A stretch of 64,000 bases of DNA from Delftia tsuruhatensis NBRC 16741 (GTDB lineage: Bacteria > Pseudomonadota > Gammaproteobacteria > Burkholderiales > Burkholderiaceae_C), in contig NZ_BCTO01000013.1 in the NCBI RefSeq assembly GCF_001571325.1, positions 186,001-250,000 of the forward strand, given 5' to 3'. The position numbers were made by a program, and so were the translations under genes. Shown here piece by piece: positions 11,154-18,913 of this stretch. How positions within the stretch are numbered: position 1 is the first letter of the stretch; each line of letters begins with the position of its first letter. Below the pieces are notes generated by a model. It had not been told where the DNA came from. It was given only the letters and a program-made list of their open reading frames with translations, and searched no databases.

Positions 11154-11875
11154 GCGCGGGCGGCGGCGCCGGCCTGGCCCACCCAGCGAAAGCCGCGCAT
11201 GGGCACGTTCTCTATGCCTTCGAAGCCCGGGTCCACCTCGCGCAGGGCCTCGCGGATGGTGCTGACGTGCTTGCGCACGTTGTCGCGGTTGCGGCCGCTT
11301 TTGACCACCTCGAACAGCTCGTCGTAGGACACCACTTCGCCGCTGCGCTGGTGCAGCGTGGCCAGGATGCGCTGGGCCGTCAGCGGCAGGTTGATGCGCT
11401 CGCCGCGCCAGGTGGGCGTGCGCTGCCACAGCGGGTCCAGCACCAGGGCGTCGCCTGCAGGCGCTGCGGCTGCCTGCGCGGCCACGGGCGCCGCACGCTG
11501 CGTGGTGCGCAGGATGTCCAGGAAGGTCTCGATGAAGTCGGCCTCCTCGAAGGTGGTCTTTTGCAGGTAGTCCCAGGCGTCCAGCGCTTTCATGATGCTG
11601 CGGTAGATGGCGGCCGGCATGGCCGACACCACCAGCACCGGCGTGCCCTGGCCCAGCTTGTTGATGGCGTTGATCAGGGCCACGCCGGCATGGCGCTCGC
11701 GGCCCAGCTCGATGTCCAGCACCACGGCGTCGTAGTGCTCGCGCGCCAGGGCGGCCTCGGCCTCGTCGCGCGTGAACCACTGGTCGATCACGATGCCGCT
11801 GCGCGCACTGCGTATCCATCCCGCCAACTGGTTGCTGGTGGGCAGGTCGTCTTCGATCACGGCGATACGGGTCAT
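11150..11875 (-). CDS. Response regulator, receiver + winged-helix DNA-binding domain
   Basis: 241-residue DNA-binding response regulator. The receiver has the acidic pocket E8-D9-D10, phospho-acceptor D54 in VVLDIEL, S84 in VVVSAMP and conserved K106. The effector domain from about residue 150 to the end resembles the OmpR/PhoB winged helix (LPLTAQRILATLHQRSGEVV, then VRKHVSTIREAL and GFRWVG). It is translationally coupled to the kinase gene through an ATGA overlap. The start ATG at 11875 follows from the family opening MTRIAVIEDD; the longer upstream frame reads through the divergent promoter region and is not coding. The likely targets include its own promoter and the divergent SPFH gene at 12141 (inference from arrangement). 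Confidence 0.9.
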   Translation of the reverse strand: MTRIAVIEDDLPTSNQLAGWIRSARSGIVIDQWFTRDEAEAALAREHYDAVVLDIELGRERHAGVALINAINKLGQGTPVLVVSAMPAAIYRSIMKALDAWDYLQKTTFEEADFIETFLDILRTTQRAAPVAAQAAAAPAGDALVLDPLWQRTPTWRGERINLPLTAQRILATLHQRSGEVVSYDELFEVVKSGRNRDNVRKHVSTIREALREVDPGFEGIENVPMRGFRWVGQAGAAARA

Positions 11876-12089
11876 GGGGCTGTGCAGGGGTGGGGTCGGG
11901 GAGGCCGCCGTGGCGGTGTTCGCGGGATTATCTCGGCCCTGCGCCGGCCCGGGTGTGAGTTTTTCTTCCGGGGCCGGAGCGTTTGCGCCGCCGGTGTGAG
12001 CGCTTTGGTCCGTGCGCTGCGTTGTTGCTTCCGGGGTGGATCCGAACAATCGGTCCTCAATGAGCCACCCCTGTTTCCGGTGCCTCAGA

Positions 12090-12135
12090 AACAGCCAACA
12101 ACAGCCAACAACAGCCATCACAGCCGAGAGAGAGA
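12090..12135 (+). repeat. 10-bp tandem repeat (AACAGCCAAC x3) and GA run in the SPFH leader
   Basis: AACAGCCAAC occurs at 12090-12099 and 12100-12109, with a third copy differing by one base at 12110-12119. A (GA)5 run at 12126-12135 follows and serves as the Shine-Dalgarno for the ATG at 12141. Both elements could change length by slippage and so alter translation. Confidence 0.75.
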
Positions 12136-12140
12136 ACACC

Positions 12141-13478
12141 ATGAAAGCCACCTGGAACCGCATCATGCAGGCCCTGACGGGCCGCAAGTCCGCCCGCCTG
12201 GACGGAGCCGGCACCGCCGATTCCTCCGAGCCTGCAGCCGACGCCGGCACGCTGCCGGGCAACGCGCCCCGCCGCCAGCCCGTGGACTGGGCAGTCCTGC
12301 TGCCCACGGCACGTACCGTGCGCTGGCTGGCCATCGGCGCCGTGGTGGTGGCGGCCGGCCTGGTGGTGGTGCGCAACCCGCCCGTGCAGCACCTGGAGCA
12401 GGGCACGCTGGGCGTGCGCCTGAACCAGTTCACGGGCTCCGTCAGCCTGTGGCGCGATGGCAGCGTGTGGGTGGTTCCGGGCCTGCACACGGTGCGCGTG
12501 TTCTCCCTGCGCGACCAGAGCTACCGTCCGGAGGCCATGCGCCAGGCCAATGGCAGCGCACCCCTGCAGTCGGTCGAGGGCCTGTCCCTGGGTCTGGACC
12601 TGAACGTGCGCTATGCGCTTGATCCCGCATCGCCCGCCGTCAAGGTCGGCAACCTGCCTCTGGACATAGGCGGCGACATCGTGGAGCCCGCCGTGCAGGG
12701 CCTGGTCTACAAGGTGTTCGCACGCTACACCGTGCGCGAGATTTTCTCGACCAAGCGTGCCGAGATCGCCCAGATCATGGAAACCGAACTGCGCACGCGC
12801 CTGGCGGCCGACGGCGTCACGCTGCGCAGCATCCAGATCGGCAAGGTGGACCTGCCCGCCGAGTACCGCCGCGGCATGGACAGCCTGCTGGCCGAGGAGC
12901 TGGCCTCCGAGAAGATGCGCTACACGCTGGAGCTCAAGGACAAGCGCGTCAAGGAAACCGAGCTGGACGCCAATGCCGACAAGGTGCGCCGCGAAGTGGC
13001 CGCCGAAGCCGCCGCACGCGAGCAGGTGATTGCGGCGCGTGCCCAGGAAGAGGCCATGAAGCATGTGCTGCCCTTCAAGCAGCGCCAGATCGAGCAGCGC
13101 CAGCTGGAGGCCGAGGCCGAGCGCGTGGCCCGCGTGAAAGCCGCCGAGGGCAGCGCCCAGGCCCGCCGCATCGAGGCCAACGGTGAAGCCGATGCACGCC
13201 AGAAGCTGGCCGAGGCCGAGGCCTTCCGCATGGACCGCCTGGGCAAGGTCAACGCCGAGCAGATGGCGCGCGAAGGCACCCTGGTCACGCGCTACCCGCT
13301 GCTCATCCAGAAGACGCTGGCCGACAAGCTCTCGGACAAGATCCAGGTCATCATCGCGCCCCCGCCGACCAATGGCGACTTCATCGGCGCGGCCCTGCTG
13401 GGCGGCAGCCGCAATGCACAGGCCGGCGCAGCCTCCGTGGCGGCCGAAGATGCCAACGCAGCCGTTCAGGAGCAATAA
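12141..13478 (+). CDS. SPFH/band-7 (prohibitin-like) membrane protein
   Basis: 445-residue SPFH-domain protein. A single transmembrane helix lies at about residues 60-77 (RWLAIGAVVVAAGLVVV) after a 55-residue basic cytoplasmic tail. An SPFH domain spans roughly 85-290, and then there is a long Ala/Glu/Arg-rich coiled coil (about 270-390) with repeats such as EAEAERVARVKAAEG. Such proteins form large membrane scaffolds of the HflK/HflC, stomatin or prohibitin type and often regulate proteases or organise membrane domains. The gene is divergent from a two-component pair and ends 3 bases before the next gene, so the two are co-transcribed. ATG at 12141 is chosen because of the purine-rich GAGAGAGA run before it; 43 more upstream codons are open but are not expected to be translated. 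Confidence 0.85.
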   Translation: MKATWNRIMQALTGRKSARLDGAGTADSSEPAADAGTLPGNAPRRQPVDWAVLLPTARTVRWLAIGAVVVAAGLVVVRNPPVQHLEQGTLGVRLNQFTGSVSLWRDGSVWVVPGLHTVRVFSLRDQSYRPEAMRQANGSAPLQSVEGLSLGLDLNVRYALDPASPAVKVGNLPLDIGGDIVEPAVQGLVYKVFARYTVREIFSTKRAEIAQIMETELRTRLAADGVTLRSIQIGKVDLPAEYRRGMDSLLAEELASEKMRYTLELKDKRVKETELDANADKVRREVAAEAAAREQVIAARAQEEAMKHVLPFKQRQIEQRQLEAEAERVARVKAAEGSAQARRIEANGEADARQKLAEAEAFRMDRLGKVNAEQMAREGTLVTRYPLLIQKTLADKLSDKIQVIIAPPPTNGDFIGAALLGGSRNAQAGAASVAAEDANAAVQEQ

Positions 13479-13481
13479 GCC

Positions 13482-14954
13482 ATGCTGACCGTATCGACCT
13501 TGGCCGCCGCAGCGCTGGCCACCGGCATGGGCAGCGCCATCGTGGTGCAGGACCAGGCCAGCCTGCGCGCCGCGCCGCGCGATGGCGCCCAGCAGCAGGC
13601 CAGCCTGTGGCAGGGCGAGGTGCTGGAGATCAGGGGCGAACGCCTGGACTACCTCCAGGTCTGGGACCACAAGCGCGAGCGCGGCGGCTTCATCCGCGCC
13701 GGCGATGTGCGCCGCGTGGCCATGACCGAGGCCGATGCCCCCGCGCTGCTGGCCGTGCTGCGCTTCGTGCAGGACACGCCCGGTGCTGAGGCGCTGGGCA
13801 TCGGCCTGGCGGCTGCCTACCTGCAGGCCGCGCCCGCCAGGACCCTGGCTGGCGCCGAAGGCGCGCAGGCCTTCGACGCACTGGGCGGCTTTGCCGACCG
13901 GCTGGCGAGGCGCGCCTCCGCCGCTGCGCCCGGCAAGACCTCGGGCGCCACGCTGTCGGCCCACCTGGATGTGGCCAGCGGCTACGGCCTGCGCTTTGCG
14001 ACCCATGAGGTCGAAGGCCGCATGCAGGTCTGCTACGAAGGGGAATTCTTCCGCCGCGTGCTCGCCATGCCGGCCGCCGACGCGCCGCAGCGCGCCCGCG
14101 CCGCCCTGGCGCTGACACGGCCCGAATGCGTGGACCCCGATCTGCCGGCCCATGAGCGCGCCCGCCTGTACGCCTGGCAGGCCGATGTGCTGGAGCGCGT
14201 GGATGTGACCGGCCTGCCGCCCTACCTGCGCGGCCGCGTGCAGATGCGCCGCGCCAGCGTGTGGGGCGCGCTGGCCTTTCAGCAGGCGCGCAAAGGCATG
14301 GCCGACCCTGCCGTGGCGGCATCGGCCGCCCGGGCGCTGGCCGAGTTCACGGGCGTCAGCAAGTCCGAGCTGCCCGATGAAGACCAGAGCGCCTACAACG
14401 ACGCGGCCATGCGGGTGAGCGCCGTGCGCTGGGCGCTGGCGCCTGTTGCTGCTGCGGCTCCTGCTGCCGGAGCCCGCCCGACGCTGCTGACCGAGCCCGG
14501 TGCTGCCGGCGAAACCTGCGTGCTGCTGGTGGACGCCCAGCACGGCGCCAAGGCCCCTTTGCTGCGCCGCTGCACCTATGGCCTGGTGTGGGCTGCATCG
14601 GCCAGCACCAACCGCGAGGGCACGGCCGTGGCCCTGGCCGTGCAGCCGCTGGAAGGCTGGCGCGAACTGTGGGTGCTGCGCAAGACCGAAGGCGGCTGGC
14701 TGGCCGATGTGCTTCCCCCCGCCGCCACCGCGCCGGAGACCGGCGTGGCCGAATGGGCGGGCTGGGTGCCTGGCGGCCAGCTGATGCTGGTGGCGCGCGA
14801 GGCCCGTGGCCAGGGCCGCTACCGCAAGAGCTTCGAAGTGGTGCGGCTGGACGGCCTGGCCACCGAGCGCGTGACCGGCGATGTGTCTGCCCTGCCGCTG
14901 TTCCAGCGCTGGCAGGACCCGGCCTGGAAGCGCCAGTCCCTGAGCCTGCGCTGA
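13482..14954 (+). CDS. Unknown protein with signal-like N-terminus and SH3-like region
   Basis: 490-residue protein I do not recognise as a named family. It begins with a short hydrophobic segment ([19 protein letters not shown]) that may be a signal peptide or anchor. Residues about 20-75 resemble a bacterial SH3-type fold ([16 protein letters not shown], then [20 protein letters not shown]), of the kind found in cell-wall and envelope proteins. The middle is alpha-helical and Ala/Arg-rich. The C-terminal ~170 residues look beta-rich, with repeated W and V strands (for example [16 protein letters not shown]). It starts 3 bases after the SPFH gene, so they almost certainly form an operon, and the pair is probably an envelope complex responsive to the divergent two-component system (inference). 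Confidence 0.7.
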   Translation: MLTVSTLAAAALATGMGSAIVVQDQASLRAAPRDGAQQQASLWQGEVLEIRGERLDYLQVWDHKRERGGFIRAGDVRRVAMTEADAPALLAVLRFVQDTPGAEALGIGLAAAYLQAAPARTLAGAEGAQAFDALGGFADRLARRASAAAPGKTSGATLSAHLDVASGYGLRFATHEVEGRMQVCYEGEFFRRVLAMPAADAPQRARAALALTRPECVDPDLPAHERARLYAWQADVLERVDVTGLPPYLRGRVQMRRASVWGALAFQQARKGMADPAVAASAARALAEFTGVSKSELPDEDQSAYNDAAMRVSAVRWALAPVAAAAPAAGARPTLLTEPGAAGETCVLLVDAQHGAKAPLLRRCTYGLVWAASASTNREGTAVALAVQPLEGWRELWVLRKTEGGWLADVLPPAATAPETGVAEWAGWVPGGQLMLVAREARGQGRYRKSFEVVRLDGLATERVTGDVSALPLFQRWQDPAWKRQSLSLR

Positions 14955-14957
14955 AGC

Positions 14958-14989
14958 AAAAAAAAGCCTGCACCGGTGGGGTGCAGGCT
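14958..14989 (-). terminator. Strong intrinsic terminator reading on the minus strand
   Basis: A 10-bp GC-rich stem (AGCCTGCACC / GGTGCAGGCT, 14965-14974 with 14980-14989) and a 5-base loop are followed on the minus strand by eight T residues (14965-14958). There is no T-run on the plus strand, so it does not serve the plus-strand gene ending at 14954. No minus-strand protein gene lies within reach upstream. Confidence 0.85.
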
Positions 14990-15076
14990 CGTCTCCAACG
15001 ATGCCTGGAGCGTTGCCAGGCGACTCCTCTAGGAACTCCTTGTTCGCCTTCCAGCGGTGCTGGCCGGCGAATCCAA
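14958..15076 (-). ncRNA. Candidate small RNA, about 118 nt
   Basis: The minus strand before the terminator folds into a chain of hairpins. TTCGCC-GG-CCAGC-ACC-GCTGG-AA-GGCGAA is an almost perfect two-part stem, GCCTGG(7)CCAGGC follows, and the terminator stem comes last. A good -10 hexamer TAGAAT lies at 15088-15083, giving a start near 15076; I see no convincing -35. The predicted RNA carries several GGA triplets, as CsrA/RsmA-binding RNAs do, but in GC-rich DNA that is weak evidence. There is no open frame with a ribosome site. It resembles no RNA family I can name; it is not tmRNA, SRP RNA or RNase P RNA by their known motifs. Confidence 0.5.
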
Positions 15077-15088
15077 GCGGCGATTCTA

Positions 15089-15425
15089 CGAGTGAAGCCG
15101 AGGCCGTGCGGCCGAGTCATCTGATAAATGATGTCTTATAGAGGACTGTGGTTGTGCAGTCGCCTGGGGGACAGTCGGGGGCGCGCCTGCAGGCAGGTCA
15201 AGTGATTGTTTTGCATGAGTATTTTCAATTTTCATGAAATTCTGAAAGTTGTGATGCCCTGCAAAGACCATGCATGCCGCTTTGGTTATCCGGGCCTGTG
15301 CGGTGGCGCGCCCGGTGGTCGCGCATCAAGCTTGTGTAAGCCTGTCTTGCTATATCTTCAGGTTTCGCCAGTCTGCAATGGCAGACCTGCATCACACCAA
15401 GAACCCCAGCGAACCGGAGACCACG
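15089..15425. other. Intergenic stretch upstream of the acyl-CoA ligase gene
   Basis: 337 bases without a convincing gene. The part around 15200-15250 is much more AT-rich than its surroundings and contains the 10-base palindrome TTTCATGAAA, so a promoter or operator for the ligase gene is likely here, but I cannot assign -35 and -10 boxes with confidence. The in-frame extension of the ligase upstream to 15270 is not supported by a ribosome site. Confidence 0.4.
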
Positions 15426-17072
15426 ATGACCCACATTTACGACCAGCACCTGGACCGCAACAGCGCCAACCATGCGCCGCTCAGCCCCTTGGGCTTCATC
15501 GCCCGCACGGCCGAGGTCTATCCCGAGCGGCTGGCCGTGGTCCACGGCACGCTGCGCCGCAACTGGGGCGAGACCTATGCGCGCTGCCGCCAGCTGGCCA
15601 GCAGCCTGCACAAGGCGGGCGTGGGCAAGAACGACACCGTGGCCGTGATGCTGCCCAATACGCCGCCCATGGTGGAGGCGCATTTCGGCGTGCCCATGGC
15701 CGGCGCCGTTCTCAATGCGCTGAACACGCGGCTGGATGCGGAAACCATCGCCTTCATGCTGGACCATGGCGAGGCCAAGGTGCTGATCGTGGACCCGGAG
15801 TTCACGGGCGTGGTGGCCAAGGCGCTGAAGCTGCGCCAGCGCAGCGCGCCGCTGCTGGTGATCCAGGTCGAGGACACGCTGTACGGCCCGGCCGCCGAGC
15901 AGGTGGGCAGCCTGGACTACGACGACTTCGTGGCCGGCGGCGATGCCGGTTTCGACTGGCAGCTGCCCGCCGACGAGTGGGACGCCATTGCGCTGAACTA
16001 CACCAGCGGCACCACGGGCAACCCCAAGGGCGTGGTCTACCACCACCGGGGTGCGGCCATCAATGCCATCAGCAATGTGCTGGAGTGGGACATGCCCAAG
16101 CACGCCGTCTACCTGTGGACCCTGCCCATGTTCCATTGCAACGGCTGGTGCTTTCCGTGGACGGTGGCGGCGCGCGCGGGGGTCAATGTCTGCCTGCGCA
16201 GGGTGGAGGCGCAGGCCATCTTCGACGCCATCCGCAACCACGGCGTCACGCATTACTGCGGCGCGCCCATCGTGCACGGCCTGCTGGTCAACGCGCCGGC
16301 CGCCATGAAGGAGGGCGTGCCCGCCGGAGTCAAGGCCATGGTGGCGGGCGCGGCGCCGCCGGCCTCGATGATCGAGGGCATGGAGCAGCTGGGCTTCGAC
16401 ATCACCCATGTCTACGGCCTGACCGAGGTCTACGGCCCGGCCACGGTCTGCGCCAAGCACGCAGCCTGGGATGGGCTGGACATCGGCGAACGCGCGCGCC
16501 TCAATTCCCGCCAGGGCGTGCGCTACCACCTGCAGCGCTCGGCCAGCGTGCTCGATCCCGAGACCATGGAACCCGTGCCCCATGACGGCCAGACCATGGG
16601 CGAGATCATGTTCCAGGGCAACATCGCCATGAAGGGCTACCTGAAGAACCCGCAGGCCACGGACGAGGCCTTCCGCGGCGGCTGGTTCCACACGGGCGAC
16701 CTGGCCGTGCAGCATCCGGACGGCTATATACAGATCAAGGACCGCAGCAAGGACATCATCATCTCGGGCGGCGAGAACATCTCGTCCATCGAGGTAGAGG
16801 ACGTGCTCTACCGCCACCCGGCCGTGATGGCCGCCGCCGTGGTGGCCAAGCCCGATCCCAAGTGGGGCGAGACGCCCTGCGCCTTCATCGAACTGAAGGC
16901 CGGCGCGCAGACCACGGCCGAAGACATCGTGGCCCACTGCAAGAAGCACCTGGCCGGCTACAAGGTGCCGCGCGCCGTGGTCTTTGGCGAGCTGCCCAAG
17001 ACCAGCACGGGCAAGATCCAGAAGTTCGAACTGCGCCGCCAGGCCGGGTCGGTCCAGGCCATCACGGGCTGA
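15426..17072 (+). CDS. Medium/long-chain acyl-CoA ligase (AMP-binding family)
   Basis: 548-residue ANL-superfamily ligase that activates a carboxylic acid via acyl-AMP to acyl-CoA. The P-loop-like A3 motif YTSGTTGNPKG is at about residues 191-201, YGLTE (A5) near 333, the hinge GDLAVQHPDGYIQIKDRSKD near 430, and the catalytic Lys in TSTGKIQK near 528. Length and motif style match the AlkK-type fatty-acid/alkanoate CoA ligases rather than acetyl-CoA synthetase. ATG at 15426 follows a GGAG ribosome site and gives the family-like opening; a longer frame to 15270 exists. It stands alone between the small-RNA candidate and the convergent SMR-map operon. The acyl substrate is not determined by the sequence. 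Confidence 0.88.
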   Translation: MTHIYDQHLDRNSANHAPLSPLGFIARTAEVYPERLAVVHGTLRRNWGETYARCRQLASSLHKAGVGKNDTVAVMLPNTPPMVEAHFGVPMAGAVLNALNTRLDAETIAFMLDHGEAKVLIVDPEFTGVVAKALKLRQRSAPLLVIQVEDTLYGPAAEQVGSLDYDDFVAGGDAGFDWQLPADEWDAIALNYTSGTTGNPKGVVYHHRGAAINAISNVLEWDMPKHAVYLWTLPMFHCNGWCFPWTVAARAGVNVCLRRVEAQAIFDAIRNHGVTHYCGAPIVHGLLVNAPAAMKEGVPAGVKAMVAGAAPPASMIEGMEQLGFDITHVYGLTEVYGPATVCAKHAAWDGLDIGERARLNSRQGVRYHLQRSASVLDPETMEPVPHDGQTMGEIMFQGNIAMKGYLKNPQATDEAFRGGWFHTGDLAVQHPDGYIQIKDRSKDIIISGGENISSIEVEDVLYRHPAVMAAAVVAKPDPKWGETPCAFIELKAGAQTTAEDIVAHCKKHLAGYKVPRAVVFGELPKTSTGKIQKFELRRQAGSVQAITG

Positions 17073-17099
17073 GGGCCAGGCCGCAGCGCGGGCAGCGGC

Positions 17100-17435
17100 T
17101 CAGTGTCCGGCCGTCTTGGAAAACAGCTGGATGACCAGCACGCCCGCCACGATCAGGCCCATGCCCGCCAGCGCGGGCAGGTCCAGCGTCTGGCCCTGCC
17201 AGAGCCATCCGACCAGGGAGATCAGCACGATGCCCGCGCCCGACCAGATCGCATAGGCCACGCCCGTGGGCACGGTGCGCAGTGTCAGCGACAGGAAGTA
17301 GAAGGCCAGCGCGTAGCCCAGGACCGTGACCACGCTGGGCCACAGCCGCGTGAAGCCTTCGGACTGCTTGAGGCAGGAGGTGGCCGCCACCTCGGCGACG
17401 ATGGCCAGGCCCAGGTACAGGTAGTTGGACGCCAT
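17100..17435 (-). CDS. Small multidrug resistance (SMR/EmrE-like) transporter
   Basis: 111-residue protein with four predicted transmembrane helices and the SMR hallmark Glu at residue 15 in the first helix (LAIVAEVAATS). The AIWSGAG motif in helix 3 is also diagnostic. SMR proteins form antiparallel dimers that exchange protons for cationic drugs, quaternary ammonium compounds or, in the Gdx branch, guanidinium; the sequence style here is EmrE/QacE-like. The ATG at 17435 is two bases past the stop of the methionine aminopeptidase gene, so it is the third gene of a ParD-like/map/SMR operon. Why an efflux pump is coupled to an aminopeptidase is unclear. Confidence 0.9.
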   Translation of the reverse strand: MASNYLYLGLAIVAEVAATSCLKQSEGFTRLWPSVVTVLGYALAFYFLSLTLRTVPTGVAYAIWSGAGIVLISLVGWLWQGQTLDLPALAGMGLIVAGVLVIQLFSKTAGH

Positions 17436-17437
17436 GC

Positions 17438-18244
17438 TCAGATGGCCGCGTAGCTGCCCGTGCCCTCGGGCCAGCGCGTGAGCACGTCGAAGCCCGTGTC
17501 GGTCACCACCACCATGTGCTCCCACTGGGCGGACAGCGACTTGTCGTTGGTGATCACCGTCCAGCCGTCGGCCAGTTCGCGCGTGGCCGCCTTGCCGGCG
17601 TTGAGCATGGGCTCGATGGTGAAGATCATGCCGGCCTCCAGCACCATGCCCTGGCCGGGCTGGCCGTAGTGCAGCACCTGGGGGTCGTCGTGGTAGACCT
17701 TGCCGATGCCGTGGCCGCAGTACTCGCGCACCACGCTGAAGCGCTCGCGCTGGGCCACGGTCTGGATGGCATGGCCGATGTCGCCCAGCGTGGCGCCGGG
17801 GCGCACGGCGCGGATACCGGCCAGCAGGGCCTCGTAGGTGGTCTCCACCAGGCGGCGCGCCTGGTTGGAGGGCTGGCCCACGTAGTACATGCGGCTGGTG
17901 TCGCCGATCCAGCCCTCGGGCGTGGTCACGGCCACATCGACATTGAGGATGTCGCCCTCGCGCAGGATCTGACGGGCGTCGGGGATGCCGTGGCAGACCA
18001 CGTGGTTGGGCGAGGTGCAGACCGTCTTCGGAAAGCCGTGGTAGCCCACGTTGGTGGGCACGCAGCGCAGTTCGTCGACGATGAAGTCATGGCAGAGCCT
18101 GTCCAGGTGCTCGGTGCTGACGCCCGGCTGCACGTGGGGCACCAGCATCTGCAGGACGCGGGCGGCCAGGCCACCGGCCTTGCGTGATTGCCCGATATCG
18201 AGGGCATCGTGCAGCGGGACGCTGCGCAGCTTGGCGCCCCTCAT
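17438..18244 (-). CDS. map: Type I methionine aminopeptidase
   Basis: 268-residue metalloprotease that removes the N-terminal Met from nascent proteins. All five metal ligands of the pita-bread fold are seen in order: Asp in ILNVDVAVT, Asp in WIGDTSRMY, His in GHGIGKVYH, Glu in IFTIEPML and Glu in AQWEHMVVV; the substrate-binding His is in VGYHGFP. The start ATG at 18244 overlaps the stop of the upstream ParD-like gene by 4 bases (ATGA), so translation is coupled. It is not next to rpsB-tsf, the usual site of the housekeeping map in many proteobacteria, so it may be a second, specialised copy (inference). Confidence 0.93.
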   Translation of the reverse strand: MRGAKLRSVPLHDALDIGQSRKAGGLAARVLQMLVPHVQPGVSTEHLDRLCHDFIVDELRCVPTNVGYHGFPKTVCTSPNHVVCHGIPDARQILREGDILNVDVAVTTPEGWIGDTSRMYYVGQPSNQARRLVETTYEALLAGIRAVRPGATLGDIGHAIQTVAQRERFSVVREYCGHGIGKVYHDDPQVLHYGQPGQGMVLEAGMIFTIEPMLNAGKAATRELADGWTVITNDKSLSAQWEHMVVVTDTGFDVLTRWPEGTGSYAAI

Positions 18245-18516
18245 TGCAGGCCTTCCGACAGGCGCACGGGGCGCGGGCGGCGTGCTGCCGTATCGGCGGG
18301 AGCCGGCGCCGCTTCGGGCTCGCCCAGCTTCAGCGTGGCCGCGGCCTCTTGCAGCAGCAGGGCGCAGATGCCTGCGTAGTCGAGATGGGGATGGTGTTCG
18401 GCCAACTGGCCGACACGCAGCCAATGCTCGGCCTGGGCGTTGATGGATCGACCCAGGGCCGCGCTGGACAGGCGGATCTGGTCGTGCAATTGGTCGGATA
18501 TTTTGACGATTCCCAT
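18241..18516 (-). CDS. ParD-like antitoxin-family protein
   Basis: 91-residue protein whose first ~70 residues match the ParD-like (ribbon-helix-helix) family: GIVKISDQLHDQIRLSSAALGRSINAQAEHWLRVG. A short Pro/Ala/Arg tail follows. Such proteins bind DNA as dimers and usually autoregulate. No recognisable ParE-type toxin follows; the next gene, overlapping by 4 bases, is a methionine aminopeptidase, a pairing known in other proteobacterial genomes. The perfect 8+8 palindrome at 18537-18555 upstream of its ATG is the expected operator. The start ATG at 18516 has no good Shine-Dalgarno and a very short leader. Confidence 0.8.
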   Translation of the reverse strand: MGIVKISDQLHDQIRLSSAALGRSINAQAEHWLRVGQLAEHHPHLDYAGICALLLQEAAATLKLGEPEAAPAPADTAARRPRPVRLSEGLQ

Positions 18517-18536
18517 GGGGTGGCGATCATACGGGG

Positions 18537-18555
18537 AATATACGTTTCGTATATT
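18537..18555. promoter_or_regulatory. Perfect palindromic operator of the ParD-like/map operon
   Basis: AATATACG (18537-18544) and CGTATATT (18548-18555) are perfect inverted arms separated by TTT. The site is 20 bases upstream of the ParD-like ATG and covers the proposed -10 box, which fits autorepression by the ribbon-helix-helix protein. It is also strikingly AT-rich compared with the flanks. Confidence 0.65.
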
Positions 18556-18566
18556 GACAATCGCAA
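18537..18566 (-). promoter_or_regulatory. Promoter of the ParD-like/map/SMR operon
   Basis: On the minus strand a -35 TTGCGA (18566-18561), an 18-base spacer and a -10 TATATT (18542-18537) precede the ATG at 18516. The -10 lies inside the palindrome. A second possible -35, TTGTCA (18560-18555), has poor spacing. Confidence 0.45.
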
Positions 18567-18826
18567 ATCGCGGGCCCGGCAGCGGGGCATTCGTGCAGGC
18601 CTGCAGATGCAGGCCGTCATGTCGTCGGCGATGCTGCGTGACGGACGGGGCGGATGCTCTTGTGTTGATAGCGCAATGATCAGGTCCGGCTGGCCATCCG
18701 ACAGAGGTGATGTTTTTCCTGCGGCGCGGTCCTGTACAAGACCCTGCTCGGTGTGATCGGCGGTCTTCTATCAGATATCTGTTGCAGATCTGGGGCTTAC
18801 CCCTAGCAAGTCGCCTGCTACCCAAA
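18567..18826. other. Intergenic DNA between the ParD-like operon and the NADH dehydrogenase gene
   Basis: The full divergent gap is 397 bases. Apart from the operator/promoter on the left and the FNR-like box on the right (18827-18840), I see no supported gene. An open frame that runs through it in frame with the dehydrogenase lacks a ribosome site and family-like sequence. Confidence 0.4.
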
Positions 18827-18840
18827 CTGATAAGAATCAA
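18827..18840. promoter_or_regulatory. FNR/ANR-like binding site upstream of the NADH dehydrogenase
   Basis: CTGAT-AAGA-ATCAA matches the FNR consensus TTGATnnnnATCAA at 9 of 10 fixed positions. It ends 73 bases before the dehydrogenase ATG. Oxygen-dependent control of type II NADH dehydrogenase is well known (E. coli ndh is repressed by FNR), which makes the match plausible. Confidence 0.5.
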
Positions 18841-18913
18841 GACTGTCTGGAAGCGAATGTCCTGCAAGCCGGCGCATGGTGCGGCCGGCCGGGCCTTCCG
18901 GCAGGGAGCAGCA

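Noticed and set aside
14965-14989. Hairpin as terminator of the plus-strand gene ending at 14954
   Set aside because: The T-run exists only on the minus strand; on the plus strand the hairpin is followed by CGTCTCC.
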